From assembly GCF_020037025.1 (NCBI RefSeq), contig NZ_JAIQLH010000041.1, forward strand, positions 18,538 to 82,537: 64,000 nt of DNA, written 5' to 3'. Source of the stretch: Streptomyces huiliensis. GTDB taxonomy: Bacteria > Actinomycetota > Actinomycetes > Streptomycetales > Streptomycetaceae. The position numbers and the translations under genes were made by a program. Below, piece after piece: positions 32,148 to 41,619 of the stretch; position 1 is the stretch's first letter; each line of letters begins with the position of its first letter. The notes beneath the pieces were generated by a model that was not told the DNA's origin, ran no database searches, and saw nothing but the letters and a program-made list of their open reading frames with translations.

Positions 32148-33644
32148 TCAGTCCGCGACGTCGTGGTGGCCGGGCTCCGCCGGCGGGCCGAACCAGCGTT
32201 CCAGCGCGGACCGGGCCGCGCCCCCGGCCGTGCCCGGCGGGGCCACCCATCCGACGTGGCCGTCCGGGCGGACCAGGACCGCGGAGGTGTCCGGCAGCGC
32301 GCCGGGACGGACGGCGGTGACCGTGACCCGGTCGGCCCAGGGCGCGGCGGCCTCACGGACGGCGGCCGGTGCCGTGGCGTCGTCCAGCAGCAGCACTCCC
32401 CCGCCGTTCCGGGCCGTGACGGGCAGGCCGGCGGGAACCATCCGGCCTTCCCACGGGTGGCCGTGCGGATCGTGGGCCGGATAGCGGGTGTTGACCCCCG
32501 TGACGGTCTCGGCGAGCGGGCCGGCGGTGTCCGCCGCCGTGGCCAGTTCGCCGAGCAGGTCGCGGAGCGGCGCGAGCCGCTCGCCCTCGGCGGCGAGCAG
32601 CGCCTGGGCGCGCGTGTCGCGCAGCAGCCGGGCGCCGGCCGCGTGGCGTTCGGTGTGGTAGCTCTCCAGCAGGCGTTCGGGAGCCCGGCCGCGGGCCACG
32701 AGGGCGAGCTTCCAGCCAAGGTTCATCGCGTCGTCGATGGCCGCGTTGACGCCGACCGCCCCGGCCGGCGGGTGGACGTGGGCGGCGTCACCGGCGAGCA
32801 ACACCCGTCCCGCGCGCAGGCGTTCGGCCAGCCGGGCGGCGTCGCCGAACCGGGTCAGCCACCGGAACCCGGCGATCTCGACGCGCCGGCCCAGCGCCCG
32901 GTCCAGCACCTTCTGAAAGCGGGCGGGCGTCACCGGTGCGTCGCGGTCCTCCGGCGGGTCCGGCTCGGCCGTGACGAGGCGGACGTAGCCGGGGCGCGGG
33001 ATGACGAACACCGACCCGCCGTCGGGTCCGGCCGTCGGGCCGAAGGGCAGGGCCGCCGGGTCGGCCAGGACGACGTCACCGAGCAGGGTGAAGCGGCGGG
33101 CCGGTGTGCCGGGGAAGGCGATACCGGCCCGCTTCCGGACCGTGCTGCGCCCGCCGTCGCAGCCGGCGAGCCACCGGCAGCGCAGCCGGAGGGGCCCGTC
33201 GGGCGCCCGGACGTCGGCGGTGATCCCCTCGTCGTCCTCGCGGAAGCCGGTGAGCCGGTGGCCGCGGAGCATGCGTACGCCCAACTCCCGGGCCCGTTCG
33301 GTCAGCAGTTCCTCGACGCGGGTCTGGGCGATGCCCAGGACGTACGGGTGGCGGGTGCGGCGCATGGCGGCCAGGTCGAGGGCGGCCGTGCCGACGAAGG
33401 CCGTGGCCGGCAGGGTCGGGCCCTCGACGAGGAAGCGGTCCGCGAGGCCGCGCAGGTCCAGCAGGTCGAGGCTGCGGGCGTTGAGGTTGAAGCCGCGGCA
33501 GAAGCCGGGCGGGGACGGGTTCCGTTCGAGGACCGTGGTGGACACACCGGCCAGGGCCAGTTCGCAGGCCAGCATGAGCCCGGCGGGGCCGGCGCCGGCC
33601 ACCAGGACGTCGGTGTGGGCGTCGGCCGTCGTCGCGTCAGGCAC
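32148..33644 (-). CDS. FAD-dependent aromatic monooxygenase
   Basis: This 498-aa flavoprotein starts at ATG 33644. LVAGAGPAGLMLACELA (GxGxxG, FAD) is at residues about 14-30. AGCDGGRSTVRKRAGI is the DG motif and LLAGDAAHVHPPAGAVGVN the GD motif. These define class A hydroxylases such as PgaE and rifampin monooxygenase types. A C-terminal thioredoxin-like region follows. It uses NADPH and oxygen to hydroxylate an aromatic substrate. It overlaps the PadR gene by eight bases. Confidence 0.85.
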   Translation of the reverse strand: MPDATTADAHTDVLVAGAGPAGLMLACELALAGVSTTVLERNPSPPGFCRGFNLNARSLDLLDLRGLADRFLVEGPTLPATAFVGTAALDLAAMRRTRHPYVLGIAQTRVEELLTERARELGVRMLRGHRLTGFREDDEGITADVRAPDGPLRLRCRWLAGCDGGRSTVRKRAGIAFPGTPARRFTLLGDVVLADPAALPFGPTAGPDGGSVFVIPRPGYVRLVTAEPDPPEDRDAPVTPARFQKVLDRALGRRVEIAGFRWLTRFGDAARLAERLRAGRVLLAGDAAHVHPPAGAVGVNAAIDDAMNLGWKLALVARGRAPERLLESYHTERHAAGARLLRDTRAQALLAAEGERLAPLRDLLGELATAADTAGPLAETVTGVNTRYPAHDPHGHPWEGRMVPAGLPVTARNGGGVLLLDDATAPAAVREAAAPWADRVTVTAVRPGALPDTSAVLVRPDGHVGWVAPPGTAGGAARSALERWFGPPAEPGHHDVAD

Positions 33645-34254
33645 CGGGCGCCTCCCCCTCGTTGTCCCCCTCGCCGTTCTCCTCCCCCGGCCAGGACAGC
33701 GCGCCGCGCTCGATCTCCTCGGCGGTGTGCCGCACCCATCGCAGCTCCGCCTCGGCCATGGCGCGGGCGTACTCGGCCTCGATGACGAACAGCCGGGGGA
33801 CCCGGTGTTCGTCCCGCGCCGCCTGGTAGGCCCGCTCGTCGGCCGCCGCCCGGGCCTCCAGGGCCGCCGCCCGCTCGCGCAGCGCCGCCGCGGCGCGCGC
33901 CGGTCCCAGGGCCCCGAGGTAGCTGAGGGCGGACAGGAACTTCGGGAATTCCCGGGTGGGTTCGCGGATCAGCTCGTCGAGCCAGGCGGTGAAGTGGCCG
34001 CGCCCTTCCGGGGTGTGCCGGTAGACGGTCCGCGCGGGGCGCCCGCCCGCCCGCTCCGTGCCGGCCTCTTCGATCCAGCCGTCGCGGGCCAGGGCCCGGA
34101 CGGTGTCGTAGAGCGATCCGGTGGTGAGCTTGAAGGTCAGGTCCAGCTGCCGTTCGCGCAGGACGGCGGCCATCGCGTGCGGGTGCAGCGGCTGTTCCAG
34201 CAGGAGGCCCAGGACGGCGAGGGCCAGCGGGTTGGCGGGACGTTTGACGGGCAT
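33637..34254 (-). CDS. PadR-family regulator
   Basis: This 205-aa regulator starts at ATG 34254. The winged helix is NPLALAVLGLLLEQPLHPHAMAAVL with TTGSLYDTVRALARDGWIEEAG. The C-terminal half is a helical dimerisation domain (ALRERAAALEARAAADERAY). It is encoded upstream of, and coupled to, the monooxygenase. A palindrome over its own promoter suggests autoregulation. Phenolic or drug-like effectors are usual for the family. Confidence 0.88.
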   Translation of the reverse strand: MPVKRPANPLALAVLGLLLEQPLHPHAMAAVLRERQLDLTFKLTTGSLYDTVRALARDGWIEEAGTERAGGRPARTVYRHTPEGRGHFTAWLDELIREPTREFPKFLSALSYLGALGPARAAAALRERAAALEARAAADERAYQAARDEHRVPRLFVIEAEYARAMAEAELRWVRHTAEEIERGALSWPGEENGEGDNEGEAPGA

Positions 34255-34281
34255 CTCACTCCGCTTCTCGGGACACGACCG

Positions 34282-34312
34282 TGCTCGGATCCAATTACTC
34301 GGATCCGAGCAT
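34282..34312 (-). promoter_or_regulatory. Putative PadR operator and promoter
   Basis: CTCGGATCCGAG (34298-34309) is a perfect 12-mer palindrome, and TGCTCGGATCC repeats at 34282-34292. TATGCT on the minus strand overlaps the first site and could be the -10 box of the PadR-monooxygenase operon. Confidence 0.55.
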
Positions 34313-34351
34313 AGCGGGTCGGCGGATGAGCGTCGACGGGTGAGCGCGGGC

Positions 34352-35335
34352 TCAGTTCTCCAGCAGCTTCGCCTCCGTCTCCGGGTCCAGGCCGACCGGC
34401 GTGCGGTCCGGGCGCAGCGGCGGCTTCCCGCCGAGGGACTCCAGCCAGGTCCAGGTGTCGGCGACCGTCTCCGCGACGGGCCGGCAGCGCAGGCCGGTGG
34501 CCAGGGCCTTGCCGACGCCGGCCCCGAAGATCGTGGTGTGGTCCTCGCCCGGCGGCAGCCAGATGGGCAGGTCGGTCCAGGGGGCGACGCCGGCCGCGAG
34601 GATCGGTTCGGGGTCCGTCCAGCACAGCCGGGCGTCGGAGCCGGTGACGCGGACGCAGGTCTCCAGGAGTTCGCCCATGGTGGTGTGGCCGGGTGGGCTG
34701 ACGAGGTTGTAGGGGCCGCCGAGGCCGCGGGCGGCGGCGTCCAGGGTCCAGGCGGCCAGGTCACGGGCGTCGATGTACTGGATCGGCGACGCGGAAGGGC
34801 CCGGGGCCAGGACCCGGCCGCCGCGCGCGACGCGCAGCAGCCACCAGGGCAGCCGGCCGATGTTCTCCCCCGGCCCGAGGACCAGGCCGGCCCGGGCCAG
34901 CAGCGCCCGGTCGCCGAAGGCTTCGCACGCCGCCAGTTCCCCGCCGCGCTTGGCCTCGGGATAGGGGACGTCCGCGGCGTCCGGTGAGCCGTCGACCAGC
35001 GGGCCCTCCTCCGCGAGCCCCGCCGGGCAGGGGTGCCGGTGGACGGAGCGGCTGGAGACGTAGGCGTAGCCCGCGGCCCGGCGCGCCAGCAGCCGGGCGG
35101 TGTCGCGGACCGCCGAGGGGGCGCCCGACCAGGTGTCGGCGACCAGGTCCCAGGTGCCGTGGGCCAGCGCGGCCAGTCCTCCCTCGGCCGTGCGGTCGCC
35201 GCGCAGCACCGTCACGCCGGGCGGTGCCGGGTGGCGGCCCCGGTGGAAGACCGTCACCTCCCAGCCGCGGGCCAGGGCCTCGTCCGTCAGGGCGCGGCCG
35301 ACGAATTCCGTTCCTCCGAGTATCAGCAGTCTCAT
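34352..35335 (-). CDS. NAD-dependent epimerase/reductase (extended SDR)
   Basis: This 327-aa protein starts at ATG 35335; an upstream extension lacks a ribosome site. LILGGTEFVGRALTDEALARGW is the nucleotide-binding motif. VSSRSVH and the later YPEAKRGGE supply the Ser, Tyr and Lys-like active-site positions of atypical SDRs. It resembles isoflavone-reductase and NmrA-like or plant mRNA-binding SDR proteins. The substrate is unknown. Confidence 0.75.
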   Translation of the reverse strand: MRLLILGGTEFVGRALTDEALARGWEVTVFHRGRHPAPPGVTVLRGDRTAEGGLAALAHGTWDLVADTWSGAPSAVRDTARLLARRAAGYAYVSSRSVHRHPCPAGLAEEGPLVDGSPDAADVPYPEAKRGGELAACEAFGDRALLARAGLVLGPGENIGRLPWWLLRVARGGRVLAPGPSASPIQYIDARDLAAWTLDAAARGLGGPYNLVSPPGHTTMGELLETCVRVTGSDARLCWTDPEPILAAGVAPWTDLPIWLPPGEDHTTIFGAGVGKALATGLRCRPVAETVADTWTWLESLGGKPPLRPDRTPVGLDPETEAKLLEN

Positions 35336-35448
35336 GAGCGTGACCCTGCCCCTGGTGTCTCTCCGGCGGAACCCCCGCATGCTCTGGGCGTAATCAGGGG
35401 AGGGTCGGATTCCGGGGAAGGCCGGGGTACGGGAAGGCGGGTGCGGGC

Positions 35449-36963
35449 GTGACGCGACGGGACGACGTCGGCGGTGACGGCGGCGGCGACGGCCGGACCG
35501 TGGCCATCGTGGGGGCCGGGGCCGCCGGGACGAGCGTCTTCGCGCACCTGGCGGCGGCCGTGGCGCGCGGCGGCGGGGGCGGCCGGCCCATCCGGTCGGT
35601 GCTGGTGGTGGACCCCTCGCCGCCCGGCTGGGGGCTGGCCTTCGGCGACGACGATCCCCTGCTGATGTGCAACAGCGCCGCGAACGTCAACTCGCTGCTG
35701 CCGGACCGGCCGGACGACTTCGTCGACCACCTGCGCGCCCGCGGCTGGACGGGCGCCCCCGACACGTGTGTGCCCCGCGCCGCCATGGCCGCCTACTGCG
35801 CGGACCGCTGGGAGCGTGCCCGGGACACGGCCGAGCGGGCAGGAGTGACGGTACGTCATATCGCGTCCACCGTGCGGTCCGTACACCTGCCGGGCGGGCC
35901 GGCGCGGTTACGGCTGGACGACGGTACGGAGCTCGCGGCGGACGACGTCGTCCTGGCCACCGGGGTGCACCGGCCGCGCGTACCGCGGGGGTTCGCCGCG
36001 TTCACCGGCCACCCCCGCTATCTGGACAGCCCCTACCCGTCCGCCAGGCTCCGCGCCGCGCTCGGCACCGGGCCGCGGCGCGTCCTCGTGCTCGGTTCGC
36101 GGCAGTCCGCCGTGGACGCCGCCCTGCTGCTGTGCCGGGACGGCCACCGCACCACGCTGGCCTCGCCGTCCGGCTCCCTGCCCGCGGTACGGCTCTCGCT
36201 GCACGCGCCGCCGCGGGATTTCCCGCCGCTGGAGCGCATGGCCAGGCTGGACCCCGAGGACCCGCTACTGGAAGGGCGGTTGACGCGCTGCGCGGTGGAG
36301 GCCGTCCGGCTGCTCGGCGACCGTCCGCTGCGCGCACAGGGCTCCCGGGCCGCCGATCCCGTCCGGCGGCTGGCGGAGGAGACGGCCCTGGCCGAGGCCG
36401 GGATGTGTCTGTGGCCCGGGGTGGCGGTGGCCGTGATCGAGGCGCTGACCGCCTTCGCCGACGGCCTGCCGGCCGACCGCACCCGGGCCCTGATGCGGCG
36501 CTTCGACTGGTTCGTCGGCCGCTATCTGACCGCGCTCACGGTGGTCAACGCCCGCCGCCTGCTGGCGCATTGCGCGTCGGGTGCGCTGCGGGTGGCCCCC
36601 GCGTACCCGGAGTCCGTCGGCTTCTCCGACGGAGTGTGGCGGGTGTCCGGGCCGCCCGGCTCGCCGCCCGAGACCTACGACCACGTCGTCAACGCGACCG
36701 GCTTCCACCCGCCGGACCTGACGTGGCGGGCGGACGGTACGGAGCTGCTGCTCGCCCCCGGCGCCCTGCTCGCCCCCGGCGACCAGGCCGTCGACCGACT
36801 GGAGGCGGACCTGCGGGTGCGCCGGGCCCCGGGTGCGCCGCCCGAGCGCGTCTGGGTGGCCGGCACCGGCACCCACGTCCGCATCCCGTTCGCCAACCAC
36901 CTGCGGACGGTGACCCGGCAGGCCCGGTGGGTCGCCGGGCAGGTGGCGGGGGCGGTGGGCTGA
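35449..36963 (+). CDS. FAD/NAD(P)-binding protein (NAD_binding_9 type)
   Basis: This 504-aa protein starts at GTG 35449. TVAIVGAGAAGTSVFAHLA is the first dinucleotide fold (residues about 17-35). LMCNSAANVNSLLPDRPDDF is characteristic of the NAD_binding_9 family. A second fold lies at RRVLVLGSRQSAVDAALLL (near 207-225), and VNATGFHPPDLT is the ATG motif. It resembles N-hydroxylating monooxygenases. It precedes a 2-oxoglutarate oxygenase gene on the same strand. Confidence 0.72.
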   Translation: MTRRDDVGGDGGGDGRTVAIVGAGAAGTSVFAHLAAAVARGGGGGRPIRSVLVVDPSPPGWGLAFGDDDPLLMCNSAANVNSLLPDRPDDFVDHLRARGWTGAPDTCVPRAAMAAYCADRWERARDTAERAGVTVRHIASTVRSVHLPGGPARLRLDDGTELAADDVVLATGVHRPRVPRGFAAFTGHPRYLDSPYPSARLRAALGTGPRRVLVLGSRQSAVDAALLLCRDGHRTTLASPSGSLPAVRLSLHAPPRDFPPLERMARLDPEDPLLEGRLTRCAVEAVRLLGDRPLRAQGSRAADPVRRLAEETALAEAGMCLWPGVAVAVIEALTAFADGLPADRTRALMRRFDWFVGRYLTALTVVNARRLLAHCASGALRVAPAYPESVGFSDGVWRVSGPPGSPPETYDHVVNATGFHPPDLTWRADGTELLLAPGALLAPGDQAVDRLEADLRVRRAPGAPPERVWVAGTGTHVRIPFANHLRTVTRQARWVAGQVAGAVG

Positions 36964-37114
36964 CACCGGGCGGAGGTGGCGGGATCGCGTCCTTGCCCGG
37001 CGGGCCCTCGGCCGGTGGATACTGGCCGCGGCCGGCGCCCGGCCTGCCGGAGCGCGCGTTCCGGACGGCGGGCCGGTGACGCGCCGGAGCGCTGTCCGTC
37101 AGGAGGGATGACTC

Positions 37115-38077
37115 GTGGCGATGGTCAGGACACGGCGCGGCGAGGACGGCGTCCTCAACCTTCCCCGTACGGCGACGGGGGTCGACCAGTTCTTCCACGC
37201 GGTCCGCGCCCGCCGGCCGCGCCGGCCGCCGGGGAGGCCCGGGGAGCCGCGCTGGCGCGGCGACTTCGTCGTCCCGGACGCCGACGGACCACGGGTCGCG
37301 CTCCAGGAGTTCGGCTACGCGAGCCGCGAACTCGCCCGGCACGGCGGCACGGTGGACGACACCGCGCTCGTCGGGCCGTTCCGCATCCTGACGGAGGAGG
37401 GCCTGGACCGGCTCGCCGAGGTGTGCGACCGGCTCGAACCGGCCGCCGGCTCCAGCGGGTTCATAGCCACCCGGCGGCTGCGCGGCGCCGACCTCGCGTC
37501 GCCGTTCCTCCACAACATGATCCGCGACCGCGGCTTCCTGCTCGCCTGCTCCCGGATCGCCGGCGTCCCGCTGATCCCGCACCCGCTGCGTCTCCCCACC
37601 GCGCAGATCAACTACTTCGAGGGCCGCGGCCGTCCGGAGATCGTGCGGTGGCACCGGGACGGCATGGACTACGTCTTCACGATCCAGCTCAGCGACGGCG
37701 CCGACTACGAGGGCGGCCACTTCACCTACTTCCAGGGCCGCACCGGCGAGTTCGACGACGTGGCCGCCGACGACCCGCGCGTCCGCGAGGCCGACTGCCG
37801 GGCGCGCGGGGCGACCCTCTTCCTGCACGGCAGCCGCATCTTCCACGCGGTGACCCCGGTCACGCGGGGCCGCCGGGTCACCCTGGTGATCTCCCTCTTC
37901 TGCCCTTACTTCGCCCGCCGCGACTCCAACACCTTCTGGCACCTGGCCGGAGACGACGGCATCCTCGCCACCGTACCCGGCTGGCTCCGCCTGAAGTGGC
38001 CCGTACGCGACCCGGCCCTGGACTTCGGCCTGCGGGCCGGGAGCCCGGTGGTGACCTGGGAGGATCTCCGCCACTGA
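37115..38077 (+). CDS. Fe(II)/2-oxoglutarate-dependent oxygenase
   Basis: This 320-aa protein starts at GTG 37115 behind AGGAGGG. The HxD of the facial triad is in VRWHRDGMDYVFTIQLSD, and the distal His in IFHAVTPVTRGRRVTLVIS, with Arg eight to nine residues later for 2-oxoglutarate. These are prolyl-hydroxylase-like positions. It couples substrate oxidation to decarboxylation of 2-oxoglutarate. It lies 151 bases downstream of the flavoprotein gene, so the two may serve one pathway. Confidence 0.8.
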   Translation: MAMVRTRRGEDGVLNLPRTATGVDQFFHAVRARRPRRPPGRPGEPRWRGDFVVPDADGPRVALQEFGYASRELARHGGTVDDTALVGPFRILTEEGLDRLAEVCDRLEPAAGSSGFIATRRLRGADLASPFLHNMIRDRGFLLACSRIAGVPLIPHPLRLPTAQINYFEGRGRPEIVRWHRDGMDYVFTIQLSDGADYEGGHFTYFQGRTGEFDDVAADDPRVREADCRARGATLFLHGSRIFHAVTPVTRGRRVTLVISLFCPYFARRDSNTFWHLAGDDGILATVPGWLRLKWPVRDPALDFGLRAGSPVVTWEDLRH

Positions 38078-38184
38078 GGCGCCGCTGAGACGCGGCGGAA
38101 GCACGCGGAAGCACGGCGGAAGCTCGGCGGAAGCACGGCGCGCGGGCGATCGAGCCGGCCGCCGGCCCTTCGGCCCTGCCCCGG

Positions 38185-39042
38185 TCATGCGGGCAGGTCG
38201 GCGGAGAGGAAAGGAGCGAGAAGCGCGGCCAACGCGTCGGGGCGGTCGAGGGGGATGATGTGGCCGCAGTCCCGGAGGTGGTGTCCGACGAGGTCATCGG
38301 CGACGGGCCGGAGTTGACGCTCGAGCCCGGTGCCGACGGGTTGGGAGCCGACGGCCATGGTGGGCATGGTCAGCCGGGCCGTCGCGACGGCGTCCCGGAG
38401 CTGCCGGGCGCTGGTGGGCAGGGCCCGGTAGTGGGAGAACGCGCAGCGCAGCGCCTCGCCCCCGGTGTACGCCTGGACGAAGGCCGCCCGGATGTCGTCG
38501 GGTACTCCTCGCCCGAGCGTTCCCGAGTCGAGGAACCAGTCGAGGTACGGGGCCTCGTTGCCGGCCAGGACGGTCTCGGCGAGGCCGGGGACGCCGTGGA
38601 AGCCGAACCACCACGGGGCACCGCCCGCGACGACGTGCTCCGCTCCGGGCAGCCGGCCGAGCAGTGCCTCCATCACGACCAGGCGCCGGACGAGGCCGGG
38701 CCGGCGCAGCGCGAGCAGGACGGCGGGGGCGGTGCCCGCGTCGATGCCGACCACCGCCGCGGAGGGCTCGCCGAGCGCGTCGAGCAGCCCTTCGGCGTCG
38801 GCGGCGAGGGTCCCCGCGTCGTACCCCTCGGCGGCGCGCTCGCTGGCGCCGAGACCTCGCAGGTCGGGGGCGATGACCCGGTACTGCCCGGCCAGCCGGT
38901 CCATGATGCCGCTCCAGACCCGCCAGGTGTGCGGGAAGCCGTGCAGCAGGAGGACCGCGGGTCCTTCCCCGGCGATCGCGACGTTGAGGCGGACGCCGTT
39001 CGTCGTGACGCGGCGCAGGTGGTGTGCGGTGGTGTCGGGCAT
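38185..39042 (-). CDS. Alpha/beta hydrolase, epoxide-hydrolase-like
   Basis: This 285-aa protein starts at ATG 39042. LLLHGFPHTWRVW is the oxyanion HG motif, VVGIDAGTAPAV places Asp as nucleophile (near residue 100), and CGHIIPLDRP supplies the catalytic His. An Asp nucleophile favours epoxide hydrolase or haloalkane dehalogenase over esterase. It is divergent from an HxlR regulator. Confidence 0.78.
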   Translation of the reverse strand: MPDTTAHHLRRVTTNGVRLNVAIAGEGPAVLLLHGFPHTWRVWSGIMDRLAGQYRVIAPDLRGLGASERAAEGYDAGTLAADAEGLLDALGEPSAAVVGIDAGTAPAVLLALRRPGLVRRLVVMEALLGRLPGAEHVVAGGAPWWFGFHGVPGLAETVLAGNEAPYLDWFLDSGTLGRGVPDDIRAAFVQAYTGGEALRCAFSHYRALPTSARQLRDAVATARLTMPTMAVGSQPVGTGLERQLRPVADDLVGHHLRDCGHIIPLDRPDALAALLAPFLSADLPA

Positions 39043-39058
39043 GACGGCTCCCCGGTGT

Positions 39059-39093
39059 GGTTACGATTGGTTACCAGGGAACGATAGGTAACT
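39059..39093. promoter_or_regulatory. Candidate HxlR operator
   Basis: GGTTAC occurs at 39059 and 39069, and AGGTAACT at 39086 is an inverted match. The cluster lies between the divergent hydrolase and HxlR genes. Confidence 0.4.
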
Positions 39094-39142
39094 GACCAGC
39101 CGCTTCCCAGACGGCACTTTCAGGGAAGGTGGTGAGTCCCAG

Positions 39143-39553
39143 GTGACCACCCGAGGAACCCGGGCCGCCGGTCGCGGGGTACGCGGCGATCTGTTCGATC
39201 CGCAGTGCCCGACGCGGCAGTTGCTCGACCGCATCGGTACGAAGTGGACGTCCATGGCCGTCAAGACGCTCGCCGACGCGGCACCGGACGAGGTGCGCTT
39301 CGCGGACCTGAGACGCCGGATGCCCGGCGTCTCGCAGAAGATGCTGTCCGTGACGCTGCGGAACCTGACCCGCGACGGGCTGGTGTCACGCCGCGTCGAA
39401 CCGACCGTGCCGCCGCGGGTCTTCTACCGGCTCACCGGACTCGGGCTGTCCCTGGAGGTCGCGCTCGCGGGGTTGCGGGCCTGGGCGGAGGAGCACATGG
39501 CCGAGATCGACCGCGCCAACGAAGCGGCCGGCCAGGAGGCCGACGAGGGGTGA
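39143..39553 (+). CDS. HxlR-family regulator
   Basis: This 136-aa protein starts at GTG 39143 after GGAAGG. The HxlR winged helix is seen in CPTRQLLDRIGTKWTSMAVKTL and FADLRRRMPGVSQKMLSVTLRNLTRDGLVSRR, ending in VFYRLTGLG. The conserved N-terminal Cys (DPQCPTRQLL) is present, often used for redox or electrophile sensing. It probably controls the divergent hydrolase. Confidence 0.88.
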   Translation: MTTRGTRAAGRGVRGDLFDPQCPTRQLLDRIGTKWTSMAVKTLADAAPDEVRFADLRRRMPGVSQKMLSVTLRNLTRDGLVSRRVEPTVPPRVFYRLTGLGLSLEVALAGLRAWAEEHMAEIDRANEAAGQEADEG

Positions 39554-39664
39554 GGCGGGCCGGTTCCGCACTCCGTACCGGCGGCCGGACCGCGCGTGCG
39601 TCCGTCGGCCGTCACCGTCCCCCAGGCCCCGGGCCCCCAGGCCCCGCACCGGCCCCCGGAGCGG

Positions 39665-40552
39665 TCACACCCCGTGCGCCCCCAGCCGGGCCAGCTCCTC
39701 CGCCGTCAGGACGAGGTCGGCCGCCGCCGCGGAGTCGCGGATGCTGTGCGGGCGGCTGCCGCCGGGGATGGGGATCACGGTCGGGGAGGCGGACAGCAGC
39801 CAGGCGAGGCAGATCTGCTGGGGGCTGACGCCGCGCTCCGCGGCGATGGTGTGGAAGGGTGCGAAGGCGGTGTCGGCGGCGAGGCCGGAGGTGCCGTCCA
39901 GGGAGCTGCGGGAGATGCCGCCGAGGGGGCTCCACGGGAGGAAGGCGATGCCCAGTTCGGCGCAGAGGCGCAGTTCGGGGGCGCTGTCGCGGACGGCGGG
40001 CGAGTAGCGGTTCTGTACGGAGACCAGCCGGTCGCCCAGGATGTCGCGGGCCAGCCGGATCTGCGCCGTGTCGGCGTTGGAGATGCCGGCGAGGCGGACG
40101 GTGCCCGCGTCGAGGAGGTCGCGGAGGGCGCCGAGGGAGTCGGCGAACGGGACGGCCGGGTCGGGCTTGTGGAGCTGGTAGAGGCCGATCGCCTCGGTGC
40201 CGAGGCGGCGCAGCGACTCCTCGCAGACGCGCTTCAGCCGGCGTGGGTCGCCGTCGACCGTCCAGCCGCCGTCCGGGGTACGGCCCCGGCCGCCCTTGGT
40301 GGCGACGAGGACGTCGTCGCGGTCGCCGCCGTACGTGGCGAGGGCGCGGGCGACGAGCAGTTCGTTGTGGCCGGGTTCGCCGTCGGGGGCGTGGTAGGAG
40401 TCGGCGGTGTCGATGAGGGTGACGCCCGCGTCGAGGGCGGCGTGCACGGTGGCGAGGGCGCGGGCCTCGTCGGGGCGGCCCTCGATCGACAGGGGCATCG
40501 CCCCGTAGCCGATGGCGCTGACGCTGAGGTCGCCGAGTGTGCGGTGGCGCAT
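39665..40552 (-). CDS. Aldo/keto reductase
   Basis: This 295-aa TIM-barrel enzyme starts at ATG 40552. LIDTADSYHAPDGEPGHNEL gives catalytic Asp and Tyr; VLVATKGG gives Lys; IGLYQLHKPD gives His. IPGGSRPHSIRDS is the NADPH-binding end. It reduces aldehydes or ketones; the substrate is unknown. It lies one base after the stop of the upstream epimerase, so they form an operon. Confidence 0.88.
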   Translation of the reverse strand: MRHRTLGDLSVSAIGYGAMPLSIEGRPDEARALATVHAALDAGVTLIDTADSYHAPDGEPGHNELLVARALATYGGDRDDVLVATKGGRGRTPDGGWTVDGDPRRLKRVCEESLRRLGTEAIGLYQLHKPDPAVPFADSLGALRDLLDAGTVRLAGISNADTAQIRLARDILGDRLVSVQNRYSPAVRDSAPELRLCAELGIAFLPWSPLGGISRSSLDGTSGLAADTAFAPFHTIAAERGVSPQQICLAWLLSASPTVIPIPGGSRPHSIRDSAAAADLVLTAEELARLGAHGV

Positions 40553-40553
40553 G

Positions 40554-41459
40554 TCAGTTGTCTCCCTGGAGCGTGGCGGTGATGACGTCCGGCAGCCACG
40601 CCGTGGTGTCGCGGAACGTGAATCCCAGGCCGGTCGCCCGGGAGTTGTCCATGCCGTAGAAGCGGTCGAAGGCGAACGGCGAGTACGGGCCCTCGGGCGC
40701 GGCCTCCAGGACCGTGCGCCCGCCGGGAATGCGTTCGGCGAACAGACGGCACAGCTCGGCGGCGTCGGTGAGCCCGTGCGAGCAGGCGTTCACGGGTCCG
40801 GTGAATTCCCGTCCGGCCGCCCAGAAGAGGAAGTCCGCTATTTCGTCGACGTGAATGAACGTCGACGGACGGACGGCCGGCGGAACGGCGATCGGGGCGC
40901 CGGTCCGGATGCGGTCGGCGTAGTGCGCGAGCCGTCCGGTGAAGTCGTCGGAACCGCCGAGCACATGGGCGGTGCGCACGGCGACGGACGGGAACGCGGG
41001 GTCGGCCGCGAACACGGCCTCGGCCTGGCGCTTGCCCTCGCCGTACTCCCAGGGCGTCGCCGGGGCGCGGTCCACCGGCCACGACGCGGCGTCGAAGGCC
41101 GTCTCGGGCAGCGGCCCGGAGGCGTCGGCCACCTGGTCGTACACCTCGATCGTCGAGGTCATGACGTACCGCCGGGTGCGGCCGGCGAAGACCCTGCGGG
41201 CGATGTCCGCCTGGACGGGCGTGTAGCAGACCTGGTCGACGACGGCGTCGAACGTCCGGTCGCCCAGGGCCGTCCGCAGGGCCGTCTCGTCGTCGCGGTC
41301 GGCGACGACGTGGGCGGCGCCGGGCGGGGGCGCGGCGGAGCCGCGGTTGACCACGGTGACCGACGCGCCCGCGTCGAGCAGCCGGGAAATCAGCCGTTTT
41401 CCGAAATAGCGATTCCCGCCGATGACGCAGACGTCCCGCGGCACACCGTCGCGTGGCAT
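40554..41459 (-). CDS. NAD-dependent epimerase/reductase
   Basis: This 301-aa extended SDR starts at ATG 41459. VCVIGGNRYFGKRLISRLLDAG is the Rossmann motif, VMTSTIEVYD and WEYGEGKRQAEA supply the Tyr and Lys positions, and STFIHVDEIADFLFW follows. It is encoded just before the aldo/keto reductase and shares its operon. Confidence 0.78.
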   Translation of the reverse strand: MPRDGVPRDVCVIGGNRYFGKRLISRLLDAGASVTVVNRGSAAPPPGAAHVVADRDDETALRTALGDRTFDAVVDQVCYTPVQADIARRVFAGRTRRYVMTSTIEVYDQVADASGPLPETAFDAASWPVDRAPATPWEYGEGKRQAEAVFAADPAFPSVAVRTAHVLGGSDDFTGRLAHYADRIRTGAPIAVPPAVRPSTFIHVDEIADFLFWAAGREFTGPVNACSHGLTDAAELCRLFAERIPGGRTVLEAAPEGPYSPFAFDRFYGMDNSRATGLGFTFRDTTAWLPDVITATLQGDN

Positions 41460-41619
41460 TGCCGAATTCCTCCCGATCCAGGGCCGGCCCAGGGCCGATT
41501 CATCGCCGATACAGGGCCGTTCCGGAGCCGGTCCCGAGCGGATTCCCCCGCCCGTTCCCGCCCCTTTTCCGACGCCGCACCAGTGTTACCGTGACGGATC
41601 GTTTCCTGAAGGGGGAGTC

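Noticed and set aside
34352..35335. Start of the epimerase at the upstream in-frame codon (35380)
   Set aside because: The extension is basic and lacks a ribosome site; the Rossmann motif begins right after ATG 35335.
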